Assembly: GCA_037179515.1 (NCBI GenBank)
Contig: JAXCGZ010019130.1
Span: 28,501 to 92,500 of the forward strand
DNA: 64,000 nucleotides
Direction: 5' to 3'
DNA from: Halocaridina rubra
Lineage: Eukaryota; Arthropoda; Malacostraca; Decapoda; Atyidae
The notes beneath the pieces are model-generated. The model ran no database searches and was not told the DNA's origin. It was given only the letters and a program-made list of their open reading frames with translations. The position numbers and the translations under genes are program-made. This document shows, piece after piece, positions 14,157 to 32,699 of this stretch. The number at the start of each line of letters is the position of its first letter. Positions within the stretch are counted from its first letter, which is position 1.

Positions 14157-17100
14157 TCATAAATCATTGTTTTACAAGTACAACAATGACTTATATGGAA
14201 AAATCACCCCAATAAGGGTGAAAATCCCATTTCGTAGAGGGTACTGACCGACCACACTGCAAACAAAGGCACAAGCTCTGGTTAGTGGTCATTAGGTCCA
14301 TTTTTCTTCCACTCAGCACCTCGGTTTTTCTCGCTCGCATTAACCATGATATTCAAATTTTTTTTACTATTGTATACATGATAATCCAAATTCGCGTAGT
14401 CTAAACTCACATAAATGGAGAGGTAATTGAATATATGAAAGCCATATTTTATTTACTATTTATTTAAGCTCGGTATAGTTTTCCTAGATAGTGGTACATT
14501 TTAATATATATATTCGGTTTTATGTCACGGACTCCCTTTTCTACTAAGGGCTAGAACGGTTGCCTTCTTGGGAAGGACTTGTTTTGGCAGATGTAATCGT
14601 TACCCTGAGTGCATGCCCTTGCTAACCTCAGACCGTGACGGGGCGCGAACCCTCGACCTGACGCCCCAAAGTCACGGATGCTACCGCTTGAGCCACGGTG
14701 ACTACTGATAGTGTTACATTCTAATATACTGCATATATTTGTGTGATTTAATGAATCTCGTCTCTTATGATATAAGCATGAGCAATAATTTAACTTTGTT
14801 TTTATTTTACTACCCAATGTTCTTATCCATAATTTCTGTATGAAGTAAGATGTATTATTTACAATATTGAATATACATATATATTAAGATACTTATAAAT
14901 CACATTTCCAATATAGTGGATTTGAGTTAGACTAGACATTGTTTTTGTAGCTTTCGTTAAAGTAAACATAAATTTTCTCTCTTTTGCAATGTTTTGAAGT
15001 AGAAGTATATGAAAGGGTGTCACAGTTTCTGAATAAGAAAAAATAAAAAAGTATAGAATATATGAAGTTGTTGGTAGAAAAGTAAACTCTTAAAAAAATA
15101 TGAAAAAAAAATGTTGATCTATTTAAGTGAAGAAAAATTATGTTCTTGACTTCCCTTAATGTATAGATTGAAATTAAAATAAATTATTTAGTAAATAATT
15201 TGAGGTGAGAGATTGAAACAAGTGAAGACAAGTCTTGTGGAAAAACGACTGGATAGTATTACAGGTCAGGGATAGAGCCTCTCAGGGTCATAGGTTATAA
15301 TAACGAAAGGAAAGAAATAGTTTTTACATTTAATATTAACTACGATGTACATAATACCAATCTGAAGTCTTTCTGAATTTACAGAACCCGAACTTGCTTA
15401 AGACAGTATGAAATCACTTTTCAGTTTTATCTTGAAGAATTCATGATAATTTAGTCCAAAACTATGAAGAATGTTTATATTAGATAAATTAGAATACTTT
15501 ATTAAACTGTTAGAAGCTATTTGGCATGAAGATATCAAAAGTATTCAGAATCTAAATAAAGATTCATTTCTGTCATTGTAAATTCAAAGAAAAATTTCGT
15601 GATTTTTTAAGTACTTTTGTAAAAATTCTCCATTAAGTGTCACTTTTTACTATTTTTTTTTAAAGTCCTAGTTTTGTTAGTTATTATTTATGTGTTGGTA
15701 AAGCATGTATCGCTTTTTTTTTTTTTTTATTACACCAGGACGGGCAAAAAAATAATAAAGTAAAACAGCCCTCATCGGGCCTGGGCACAAAGAATACATT
15801 TAATATGTTTAAGATGAGTACCCTCTGCTTGTCATGTACGAGCTCGTATTCGTTTAAAAAACACATTTAGGTCCAGTCCCCATTCTGCCTAATTGTGAAT
15901 GATATGTAATTTCACTTCGTGCATGGATTCTCTAATTTTTTCCCGTCAAGTAACCCCCCCCCCCCCAGCTGTAAAACAATCTACCCATACCCCCGTTAAT
16001 ATGACACCGAAAATGGAATTGTAATGTAGTAAGACTAATTCAATACATATTGGTACTGGAATGGATATAAAAAAATCATTTAGATTATAATGGCTATTAA
16101 GCCGTAGCATCGACATCACAAACAATTTAGAAGAAATCTGAAAATTTTCTGTTAAAATTACTTTTCTATGAGCCATTTAAATACTCATGTAAAACTACCT
16201 GAGAACCCGTGACCTAGTATATATGATGAGTGAATTTACTGTTTTTACCTCTTCAATTCATTCATGTGATGTAACCATACATTGCACTATTGAAAAAGAT
16301 TATTATTGTGTCTGACTGTGAAAGAAGAATTTAGTGATAGCCAGCATTAGCTATAATTTCTGCCTTTGATGAAGATGCTTTTATATACTATTTTAAACTG
16401 CCTTTGATGACTGGTTTCGGAACTTTTCATAGACATAGGTTTGATCTTCACTATTTTTGACATGCATGACTGTGAGCAAATTAAGAAGTGCAAATGAGTA
16501 TGAGTTCTGTAATGTTGTGTTTTCCTTTGGTTGTGGCCATTATTGTGCCTCAGATGAGAGAAGACAGTAATAAAAAAGGTATACAAACTAATTTCTCATT
16601 CCACTACTGTTCAAATCCAGATGAAATTGATAGGCATGCAAAGAGAATATTAACTTATCTTATCCTTAATAGAGCATAATTTTTTCTCATATACTGTCAC
16701 ATATCTACATATAGACATAATTATTCTTTCCAGAGACCCCATAGGTGTACAATTGAAGGTTGCGACAGAACATACACTCGCAAGCAGCATCTTCGTAGAC
16801 ATATGGCCACCTCTCACCAAAAACTTAACCTTAAAGAAAATTTTAAGTATGTCCTGTATTTTGTTCATAATTCATATGTTAGAAATTTGTATGTAATTAA
16901 TTATTGAAGTTGCAGTCAGTTCTCAATTCGATTTACAGGATAGTGGACTTCTGATGCCAAATTATCTTATATATTTTACACAGATGCAATGAATGTGGCA
17001 AAATACTTGGAAACAAGTATAGTCTAGCCAAGCACTGCTTTCGTGCTCATGTGCGAGCAAATTACAAATGTAAAGATTGTGGACAGACTTTCAGAAAACA

Positions 17101-20100
17101 GCAACATCTTAGAACTCACATGTACTCACATAATGGAATTGAACCTTACAAGTAAGTCAATCATGACTGTTTTATTCTCATGGTAGATCATACTGAAAAA
17201 TAGATGTTTTTAGTGTTGCTAAAATCTCTATGCAGTGGATATTATATGTGCCATATGGAGATGTTTTACTTATTTAGTATGCCAAAGTTATAGCCTTTCA
17301 AGAGAGCACCTTGTAAAATTATGCAAATATAATGATAACTGATCAAAACATGTTTAAAGTATTATTTTACAATTTTAGATGTGACTATCCTGGCTGTGAA
17401 TTACGCTTCCTTGTTCCAAGCAAACTGAAGAGACATGCAATTGTTCACGCTAAAGGTCGATATGTCTGTCCAATTGAAGAATGTTCTCAGCCTTTTGATA
17501 AATATACTCAACTTCAAAAGCATCTTTCATTTAGCCATCCTAAAGGTAAGATTCCTTGGGTAGTTCATTAACAGATTAAGGAGTTCATTACTCATAGAAA
17601 AATTGTGATACATAATGTATTTTGCTTTCTTACAAAGTTATATTACATTACATATATATTTTTGTGTACTGTATATGTATTGTTTACACATATAACCAAA
17701 ATGTGAGTTTTGGAGCTCTACTACATCGGTTCTTTTGCTAAAGACGACTCTTTTATATCAGCATAATAAAAGCATTTCGTTTGAGAAAGATAAATTATTT
17801 AGTGTGTTGATATGCATTATAAATGCAGTTTAGTAATGCCAGGAAGACTTATCGGAACCCACTATTAGGATAGTCTTTATAAGCCTGGGTAACTGAAACA
17901 AATACTTAATATATTTTATATTTTAAAAATTTTTCTTGTGTTTTTACTTTAATCTTCTGATCTTTATTAAGTTTGCGATGTATGTGGGAGAAACTTCAAA
18001 CAACTTCGTCATCTTAAAGTTCACCGTAAAACTCACGAGGATGTTCGTGAAGCATTTTTCTGTCCTGTGGCTAATTGTGACTGGTAAGTCAAAATTCAGT
18101 AAAATTTCATTGATGTATGCTTTTGATATATATAATTTTTTTCTTTAGATCATTATACAGGATTGGTAATGAAAAGATTTTTCATTGTGAGGACTAATCT
18201 TGTTTCCTTGACTAAATATTAAAGGTTTTTTTTCCAATTTTTTAAGAGTTCAGAGCACAAGTGACTGCGGTAGCATAGTGGTTTAAAATGCTCGACTCAG
18301 GAAGTGACAGACCCATGATAGACACCACCGGGCATTAGGAAGGCCATCCAGCCTCCGTATATTGTTCATGATATTCCTTGTAGTGTTTTGTATATATCTT
18401 TGTAAATAGACCAAGCTAGAATTTTTGCTCTTTCTACATAGCACATTCTTATGAAATGTTTTTCATCACGTCCAAATATTGTCATCATATGTACATACTC
18501 AATGATTTAGTTATCAGATCCTCTATATTATTGCTAGTTATGCAGTACTGCTGAACATTGTATAATGTACAAAAATTCCTAATGAGAATTGTCACTTTCC
18601 GTCATCTGTCCCACTTTTTTATAGTTATTTAGACTGATGACACCTCTTCTCATTAAAGACATAGAATAATTTTGTCAACAATTCTTTCAGCCTGTCCTTT
18701 TCCTATTGTATATCACTCCCCTATATCTGCCTTCTCCTTAACCTTCTACTTTTTCTTTGTCTTAATATTTTCTTCGTGCTTGGGCCTGATGAGGGTAATT
18801 TTCTTGCCTGTTCCAGTGAAGAAAAAAAAAATTATTCTTCCAAGAGAGAGGAACTTATTTAGCTAAATGACATTTTATTCTTTCAAGCACAGGCTGTAAT
18901 TTTGATGTATGACCAAATCTTATACATGAGGTTTTGAACAGAAACTAGTTTCATGTCCATAGCTATAATACTGGAAACAATCCCCAGTTCTTCTTGTTAC
19001 TGTTAATGGGCAAAAAATCAAAGATACTTTACATTTAGGCACAATTATGGATGCAATGTAACCCCTTTATCAATAAGTTGTTCTTCCAATTGCGTGTTGA
19101 TTATTGAAACAGAAGTGGTCCTTTATTTAGTGACCCCTCGAACAAAATTTAATGAACCTCCTGCATTTTGGAAGTGCAGAGTAATTATTACCACTACAGA
19201 TGCTCCCCTACTTACAAACAATGGAGTTATGAACATTCACAGATACAAACAAAAGCCTACCCATTATCTAGCCATGTATTAATGTATTAGCCTACAAATG
19301 GATTTCTGGAACCTAACTTGTTTGAATGTAGGGGAGTGTTTGTATTTTCTTAGTTATCCCATATGATCTCTTAACCAACAATAAAGTGTCCACATCTGTA
19401 ATCAAAATTATTTTATCGTCATCATATTCATAATTCCTTTTATCTTGGAAATAACCCTATTGTCTCTGCATCTCTATAGCAAAATAAGATTTGCCTTTTT
19501 ATGGTCATTATAACTTTTTTACAACTTTACTAGACATAAAATTCTGTACTTTAGGGGCCTCTTTTAACAATGAACTTTGCTGTTGTATGATGTTATCATA
19601 TTGTTTTCTATTTAATGCTATTGCACTTTCTCCAGTTGTTTCTATGATGAACGCAACCTTACCAAACATATCCGTGAAAAACATGAAAGAAGTAATATAT
19701 ATCAGTGTGGTATATGTGATGTACGTCTCTCAAGCAAGGTATTTATGCTTTTTTTAGTAAATTATGTAGCATACATCAATAACTATTGCACAGAGAAATT
19801 TAAAAGTGATTACTTGATATGTAAAAATCTGTTGAAGATATTCCTGTATTTAAATTTATAAACTCATCAAGAAAGAAAAAACAAAGAGCAACAAGTTATA
19901 TTTTATCACTTCTTTAGTCTTGAATATTATTCACGAGTGCTGTATAATTTGTATTTATTATACACATTTATTTTTAGTTAGTCACGTTTTACTATCGCAT
20001 TTGCATACATATTCTTGAGCTTTGCCATAAGATTGATGAAATATATGAAACCAAATGGTTTTGAATGTTAATTTCCAAAATGCTAATCAAGCAGACTTAT

Positions 20101-20798
20101 TAAGGAGGATGATTTCTTTAGGCACCTAGTTTCTAGTCATTATTTATGTTAATACATTACTGACTTGTTAGAAGTGTTTTAAAAAATAATCTGTTCAACT
20201 CCTTGCTGCAGTATTCACTTTGTTTTAACATGTGATACATTTTATGTATATCAGTACAATTTCTTTTCCCACAATCCTTTTGATTATACCAAGTTTATAT
20301 TAAAAAAATTAGCATTTACTGTTAACAGAAATATTAAATTGAATTTTGAACTAATATTTATTTCAGCAAAAACTGGCATACCACGTAACCATTCACAGCC
20401 CTTCATATAAGCGGAATTATGAAAGCCAGAAACCTCGTAAGCCCCGGAAAGATAAAGGCATTTCAAAAACAGACTATGCTTGTCTTCTCTCTGGCATTGC
20501 ACCACAAGACATTAAACCTCTTGTATCAAAAGAAATTGAGGTTTCCAGTTCCCAAGAGCTGCCATCAACAAGCAAGTTGGCTTGTCATGAGAAAGAAAAT
20601 CTTCCTAATAAAATGAGTGCTCTCTCATCCTTACTGCAAGAACCAGTAATTGGATACATCCAGCAAAGTAGAAGAGTAAATGAGAATATGTCTCAACCAA
20701 TTCTGAGTGAAGATGATATGGAAAAATTAGTATTAAGTAGTGATGATGCAGTGGACAGAGATAGTGAGTCAGTGATAATTGCTGGTTGTGGTACATAA
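12833..20798 (+). CDS. Gtf3a: transcription factor IIIA (nine C2H2 zinc fingers)
   Basis: Exons: 12833-13483, 16734-16846, 16984-17151, 17379-17545, 17972-18083, 19636-19738, 20367-20798; 1746 nt in phase, 581 residues. TFIIIA binds the internal control region of 5S rRNA genes, and 5S rRNA itself, and recruits TFIIIC and RNA polymerase III. Nine fingers run from about residue 190 to 448. Family marks are clear: the finger 5-6 junction SKLKRHAIVHAKGRYVC, finger 7 VCDVCGRNFKQLRHLKVH, and the short linkers of fingers 3-4. After finger 9 come KPRKPRK and ACLLSGIAPQ, which resemble the conserved post-finger segment of vertebrate TFIIIA. Residues 1-189 are an acidic, Ser-rich extension with a basic KRRR cluster near its end, much longer than in vertebrates. 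The ATG lies directly after an acceptor (ttatttcag), so a noncoding first exon upstream is likely. Confidence 0.93.
13533..14429. mobile_element. foldback DNA element in TFIIIA intron 1
   Basis: The ends CAGTTACCTCTC (left) and the inverse of GAGAGGTAATTG (right) form terminal inverted repeats; the left starts after TA. Internally, 13905-14040 (agagcttttcctttgtttgc ... caacaatgatttatg) is inverted at about 14157-14285. The centre is itself palindromic: CT-repeat, TA-repeat, GA-repeat. The end sequence resembles pogo/Tigger ends (inference). Confidence 0.75.
14047..14156. repeat. palindromic (CT)n(TA)n(GA)n microsatellite
   Basis: CT units 14047-14063, TA 14067-14130, GA 14131-14156. It forms the loop of the foldback element. 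Confidence 0.95.
14512..14706 (-). mobile_element. tRNA-derived SINE, family A, full length
   Basis: The head is at the right (rc gives GTCACCGTGGCTCAAGCGG), the B-box region reads GGGTTCGCGCCCCG on the minus strand, and the tail TCACGGACTCCC is at the left. It lies in TFIIIA intron 1. Confidence 0.85.
15715..15795 (-). mobile_element. LINE 3'-end fragment with A-tail
   Basis: Minus strand: TTGTGCCCAGGCCCGATGAG, a Lys-rich stretch, GCCCGTCCTGGTGTAA, then a run of A. It is the same kind of tail as at the 3' end of the Jockey-like copies. Confidence 0.65.
18255..18365 (+). mobile_element. tRNA-like SINE head (decayed)
   Basis: The segment tgcggtagcatagtggttta resembles a tRNA D-arm/A box and is followed by gctcgactcaggaagtgaca and a GACACCACCGGG stretch. 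Only weak resemblance to a tRNA remains. It lies in TFIIIA intron 5. Confidence 0.4.
18676..18830 (+). mobile_element. LINE 3'-UTR fragment with A-tail
   Basis: It starts near tttcagcctgtccttttcct and runs to gggcctgatgagggtaattt, cttgcctgttccagtg and an A-run. It matches the 3' UTR of the Jockey-like copy at 6530-6715. Confidence 0.75.
19195..19345. mobile_element. short Tigger-like MITE
   Basis: ACAGATGCTCCCCTACTTAC at the left and the inverted GTAGGGGAGTGTTTGTA at the right, with TA at both borders. It is an internally deleted relative of 9852-10164, in TFIIIA intron 5. Confidence 0.75.
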
Positions 20799-20867
20799 CA
20801 TAATACACTATTAATGTAGGTCACAAGAGGACATTGCCATGATATACTGTCTATTTAAGTAGTACAT

Positions 20868-20873
20868 ATTAAA
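20868..20873 (+). terminator. possible TFIIIA polyadenylation signal
   Basis: ATTAAA, 70 nt after the TAA stop. This common variant is the nearest candidate before the opposing gene. Confidence 0.45.
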
Positions 20874-20974
20874 CATTTTGCTAAGCTACATCTTAAAATG
20901 CTAATGCTTTCTCTCGGAATCGAAGCAAATATTGTAGACTCTAACCTGATTGTCTTTATGATTATATTTGTAGT

Positions 20975-20980
20975 TTTATT
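20975..20980 (-). terminator. polyadenylation signal of the minus-strand membrane-protein gene
   Basis: TTTATT on plus, AATAAA on minus, 274 nt past the stop at 21254. The two convergent genes then end within about 100 bp of each other. Confidence 0.5.
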
Positions 20981-21253
20981 ATAACATTAAGCTTGACATA
21001 AATTTTAAAAAAATTGATTGGATTCTTTCATCAAATCTATTTCTTTTATCATCCTTAGAATTCAAAATTTATTTTCTACAGTATGCAGAAAATGTAATGA
21101 TTTGGAGAGGGTTGCAAAAAGTACTTATGTTGTTAGCCTAAATGCATTCTTCTTGAAAGAGATTATCACATCATTATCAGTGCATCAGACTTCATGTTAC
21201 TCCTCTTTAAAATTCCATTTATATATAGTCAGGACTAATTTTTCCAATAGAAA

Positions 21254-27226
<5,973 letters not shown>

Positions 27227-28399
27227 TGCTCTTACTCATATATATTTCTTTCACAGACTCCACAAACACAACTACAACATTTACATTTACTTTATGAGCA
27301 AAAGATTTATTTCAAATATATTAAAAGATGGCTGCAATAATAATTATGAGACCAAGTACTAAAACGTGATGGCATTTAGTAGCTCATGCACGCTCAGTCC
27401 ACAATGCACTAAGAAAGAGAGCCTCAATTCTGATTAAAGGACTGAAAGTACACAGGATGTTATCTGAGACAAAGACACAGATTACATCATCTTGGGTTCG
27501 GGTAACCGATATTACAAAAATTCATTAACTACATTCATAATTTATCATTTCTTTAATTGGTAGTTTCAACTTTTTGCCAAATAATCTAATAAATGGAATT
27601 TTTTTATCAACGGAATCTATGGAAAGATAGAATAACAGTAATGTAAGTTGTTTTAGCGTAACACTAATATCTTTAGTGTAATTGGTCAGAGGAATCATTA
27701 TCAGAGGATATCCTTTCATGAGGTACACCAGTCTTTGGCATTTCCCGCCCACATAATCTAATATTAAACAAAGCATAATGATATACATTAACAAATGAAA
27801 GCAATACATAAATTCATTTAATAGATTGTAATTGCAATCTATTATATACTTAATACTTCTGTATTAAGTATATACACTACACATGAAACTTTCAGTTCTA
27901 TGCTGTCTTTTGTGCTATATATTTCATCACATGACAACTCCTGAATTACTGACATTTTAATTTTAGATATTTAAATTTCAGGAAATTCAGTTTTAATAAA
28001 ACAGAGATATAGTACTGTAACTGTAACCTGTAAAGTTTTATCAAGATTACTCTAATATTTCTAGTTAATTTAAAGTATCTTCTTCAATTAAAGTACAATA
28101 TCAAACTACTGCTAATAAAGTCCTGTTATTTTTATATTCGTAGCTCAAAGAGAAAGACATTTTTTTTTTTAGTAAATGAGGAATAACAGTTATAAGCTTA
28201 TGCTTATTAGCATGCACATGTCTCATGTACCAATATCAAATTCCAATCCCTGTCATTAATTCATATAAAAGGAGACGACCCTAAGTACTGAGAAAATTTT
28301 GGGTCATTCGAACAACAATATTTGGACTAAAGAGCAGTTAATCTAAATGTTTATATTTATTTTTTCCAATAAATATAAACATATAGATTAACTACAATG
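27227..28399. other. intergenic, upstream of the membrane-protein gene
   Basis: Probable promoter and 5' UTR side of the minus-strand gene. AT-rich; no TATA/Inr pair could be picked with confidence and no repeat was recognised. Confidence 0.45.
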
Positions 28400-29945
28400 T
28401 ATAAGTTTGTTGAGTGTGGTAGGAAAAGTGTATGGTAGGATACTGGTTAATAGGATTAGGGATAAGACAGAATATGTGATCGCGGAAGTGCAGAGTGGCT
28501 TTAGGAGAGGTAGAGGTTGTATATATCAGATTTTTATAGTTAGGCAGTTATGTGAGAAATATTTAGCAAAAGGTAAGGATGTGTATTTTGCATTTTTGGA
28601 TCTGGAGAAAGCATATGATAGAGTTGATAGAGAGGCTATGTGGAATGTTTTGAGATTATATGGAATAAATGGTAAATTGTTGCATGCAGTGAAGAGTTTG
28701 TATGAGGGCAGTAGAGCTTGTGTTAGGGTAGGGAATGAAGTGATTGAGTGGTTTCCAGTGAGTGTGGGACTGAGACAGGGATGTGTGATGTCACCATGGC
28801 TGTTCAATTCGTATATTGATGGAGTTGTAAGAGAGGTGCATGAGCGAATGCGTGGTCGAGGTTTGAGAATGGTAGATGGGGATGATAACGAGTGGGAGCT
28901 GAATCAGTTGCTGTTTGCAGATGATACTGTGGTGGTGGCAGATTCAGAGGAAAAACTGCGTCAGTTAGTGTCAGAATTTGGAATGGTGTGTGAGAGAAGG
29001 AAGTTGCGAGTGAATGTGGGAAAGAGTAAGGTTATGAGGTGTACAATAAATAAGGATGGTGCTGGATTGAATGTTATGTTGAATGGAGAGACACTTGAGG
29101 AAGTTAAGCAGTTGTAAGTATTTAGGCTCGGTTATACCTGCGAATGGTGGAGTGGAAGCAGATGTGTGTCACAGAGTGAATGAAGGATGTAAAGTGTTGG
29201 GTGCATTGACAGGAGTGATGAAGAATAGAGGGTTGGAAATGTATGTTAAGAAAGTTTTGTATGAGAAAGTGGTTGTGCCAACTGTGATGTATGGATCAGA
29301 GTTATGGGGTATGAAAGTAAGTGAGAGACGGAAACTAAATGTGTTTGAGATGAAATGCCTGAGGAGTATGATTGGTGTATCTCGACTGGATAAGGTTAGG
29401 AATGAAGTGGTGAGAGCAAGAATGGGTGTGAGGAGAGAAATTGCAGGCAGAGTAGATATGAATGTTCTGAGATGGTTTGGCCATGTGGAAGGGATGGATG
29501 ATGAAAGGCTGCTGAAAAAGGTGATGAATGCGAGAGTTGATGGGAGAAATGCTAGAGGGAGGCCTAGGTTTGGATGGATGGATGGAGTAAGGAGAGCCCT
29601 GAATGATAGGAGGATGGATGTGAGGGAAGCAAGCAAGCATGCTAGGAATAGGAATGAGTGGCGAGCGATTGTGACGCAGTTCTGATGGGCATCTGCTGTT
29701 ACCACGGGGCTGCATCTTAGAGGTAGCCCTGTGGTAGGGGCAGTAGGAGGAGTTGGCAGTTGTGAAGCAACACAGGTTGTGGAAGAGCCAGGAGGATGGG
29801 CTGTGGCACTCCAGCAGTGCCATCTGAACAGTCGCTAGCTCCCTCGTCATTGCCCATAGAGCAAAGTAATCCCCTTATTGTTTTCCTTTCTTGATGTCGG
29901 CTACCCCCCAATTAAAGGGGGAAACAGCCAAGGTAGATAGATAGA
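28400..29945 (+). mobile_element. RTE-like LINE, reverse transcriptase to 3' end
   Basis: Open frame 28407-29117 encodes RT: motif A AFLDLEKAYDRVDREAMW, motif B VGLRQGCVMSPWLF, motif C LLFADDTVVV. One frame change near 29115 separates it from a second long frame ending at 29685, with KYLGSVIPANGG, the DNA-binding-like LRWFGHVEGMDDERLLKK and ARGRPRFGWMDGVRRAL. The 3' UTR holds a hairpin-forming gctaccccccaattaaaggg and ends in a TAGA-type tail. The 5' part with the endonuclease is missing. It is the best preserved LINE here. Confidence 0.88.
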
Positions 29946-30539
29946 CCAATAGACAAGTGCAATCTTATTCTCAATTACCTACTTTCATAAAAATGGATTC
30001 TGACTTCATATATAACTAACTATACACATATAGTATCTCTTAATGAATTCCAGATACTCGTATTACTGATAACATGCACAGCTAACCAACAATTACTCCT
30101 CCTTGATTTGCTGGAAATTACAAAATTTAAATAATTATGAAAAAGATTTTCCAATGCACGACAAACTTATAAAAATTTTAAATGAAGAAAACCTGTTCCT
30201 AATAAGTAAAATTGAAATTATATGACTGCATACAGTAATAAATAAGATAGGCAGGATAAGGTTGTATATAATGGTGATATCAAAATTGGTGTAAATTTTC
30301 TTAACATACAGAGAGAGGACAGCCACGTACAAGTATTAGAAGCAAATATAAAAGAATAACATGGTGATTAATAGTAAAAAACAAGTTCGTAATTTGGATT
30401 CATTCACTTTCCATATGAAAAATAATTACAAATAGAAAAATGTATACAAGTAATAACAAATTTATAGAAGCATTAACTTTTACATTATGTTGCTTGAAAT
30501 CACATATGAAGACTACGACTGTTGAGTATGATCTCTTTT

Positions 30540-30691
30540 GGCCCGATTTCTTAAACAGTGTAAACCTAGGATACCAAATTGTTAGTTAGCTAGACACACA
30601 CAAATGGATTTCATGAACGTATCTGATGCAGTTCTGTGTATAGCTAGGATCCCATGTGGGCCTAGGTTTACACTGTTTAAGAAATCGGGCC
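30540..30691. mobile_element. foldback MITE (family F) with perfect 31-bp terminal inverted repeats
   Basis: It begins GGCCCGATTTCTTAAACAGT and ends with the exact inverse. The inner part gttagttagctagacacaca and ggatttcatgaacg is shared with copies at 55185, 56000 and 61870. Flanked by TTT on both sides. No coding capacity. Confidence 0.88.
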
Positions 30692-31639
30692 TTTGGCTCA
30701 CTTTAAAGTATCCTAACAGGTAAGGGTAGAATAAAAATCAAGTTAAGCTTTGAACCCTGTATTTTCATATCTTGAAAGATTACATGTTATATAAATATTA
30801 ACATTATTTGAGAAGACACAAGTTTTTGACATTATTAAGGTCAGAAAGATATATCACTAGCGCATTCAAACTATCTTCAAACTAACCTTGGTAAATAACA
30901 GGTTATTTTCTCTATTAAGTTATAAAAATGTCAAGTATAAAATTGATTATATATTTATTGTCATTGCAGTCTATTGTTTTAGAGTAGTTATTACAAGTTT
31001 CTCTCTTCAAAAACATACAACAATGACAAAAGTCACAATAAATGAGAATATATTGCACCAACATTAAGGATATTGCAGATGGACGGACACACAACAATGC
31101 AGTACACATAAAACAAAATACGCTACTATCCATAAGCCTTAATATAATAGTAATGAAAATCTATTATTTATTACATAAAGCCCTCTGAGAATTCTAGAAG
31201 TTGTGGCCTGTATCCTATATAATGGTGTTTTCATTTCTATTTCCACAGCTATATGAGCAACTCTACAAAATGCTTTTATGTCCAACAGATTCTACTTGTA
31301 CTTCACAATCAGTAAATGCAAAGAACATCCCAATTCTGTTTTCCCATCGAATAAAGTAATATATTAATCCCGTATTTCATAAATGATAATTCGTATCTTA
31401 ATCCACCATCTCGAAATTATTTAAAACCTTAACGTCAGGTCCAGCAACTTTGCAAGAATGCATCATAAGAGTAAATGCAAATTGCAGTTTTGCAAGTAAC
31501 AAACTATGATTAATATATGCTAAACGCCAAAGGCCATGATATATCCATACCCATGAAATTTAGAATAAAACATCAACTGTAATTAGCTAGTTCCTGGTGA
31601 TCTGTAATTAACTACTTTATGGGCATTTTCTGTTTCAAA

Positions 31640-32370
31640 TGTGATATATCCCACGATGCTCTGCAGGGTGGATATAACCACAGCAAGAGACCTAAAGGAC
31701 TGGTTATATCTATGCATTTTTACAAAACTGTCTTCTGTAATGAACCGTTACACGGCCATACATACAAAATATTATTAAAAAAGATTCCTTTTTTTTATTG
31801 AATTACTCTATAATCCTATCTATAAGGTCTGTGATGTATTTGCCTTTTCTTTCATTATATACTATATAGTCAAATCTAAGACATATTAGACAAAACTCTG
31901 TTTTCTTTTTTTAAATGCAATATGGTCATACCTATGAGAGATTGGACAAAAATGTCTTCCGAGAATAACTACTGTACAGATATATCTGATATACAAAACA
32001 AAACTATTTTCTTTAAAAAAAATGCTATAGTTATACATGTATCTGTAAAAAATTATACAAATTTGTTTCCATAATACACTACTAAATGGCTATATCTCTG
32101 AAATATTGCACAAAGTCTGCTCTATATCAGGCTACTAAAAGTGGTCATACCTATTAATTACTGAACAAGCATTTTCGCTTTAAATAAACAACTATATTGT
32201 CATATCAGTTAGAAAGATATACAAAAGAATCTTCAACAATGAACTACCACAAAGCCGTAACTATGATATATTAAACAAAAAATTTTTCATTATGATATAT
32301 GACATAACTATGAAGCTTAATACAAAACTATCGTTTATAATGAACTACTATACAATATTTCAGGCAGTAG
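31640..32370. repeat. decayed minisatellite, period about 70-80 bp
   Basis: The motif order gaactactac, tggtcatac/tatatct, a short AT part, then acaaaact.t.ttc recurs roughly ten times with heavy divergence (for example near 31690, 31870, 31925, 31990, 32090, 32150, 32240, 32330). Confidence 0.6.
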
Positions 32371-32699
32371 ATGCACAGACTGATGAAAAAAGTAATTTCA
32401 TTAAAGATATATTTTAAATTTAAACAACTCAATGTTTACGATGCTATAAGATCATAAAAAAAAAAACCACGTGAAATTGGGAAAATGCACATAACTCATT
32501 TTATTGTTATACAATACAATATAAGTAGTTCTGGAATGGGAAAGCAATGACCACATACAAACTAGAATAAGAGGTTACAATTAGGAGAAAATATGTTCTG
32601 AGACAGAATAACATATCATCACTCACTGTATCATGGAATGTTACCAAATAAAAGAAAGTATCAACTAAAACAAGATACGAACATTAAAGATTACAAAAA

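Larger units (their letters stand above)
14430..16733 (+). other. remainder of TFIIIA intron 1
   Basis: AT-rich intron. It holds a family-A SINE (14512-14706), a LINE tail (15715-15795) and a 14-base run of C at about 15954-15967. Nothing else was recognised. Confidence 0.55.
29946..32699. other. intergenic, AT-rich
   Basis: Apart from the foldback MITE (30540-30691) and the decayed tandem repeat (31640-32370) nothing was recognised. No exon-like open frames. Confidence 0.5.

Noticed and set aside
29169..29850. Minus-strand open frames opposite the RTE-like LINE
   Set aside because: Antisense shadows of the reverse transcriptase; no family signal of their own.
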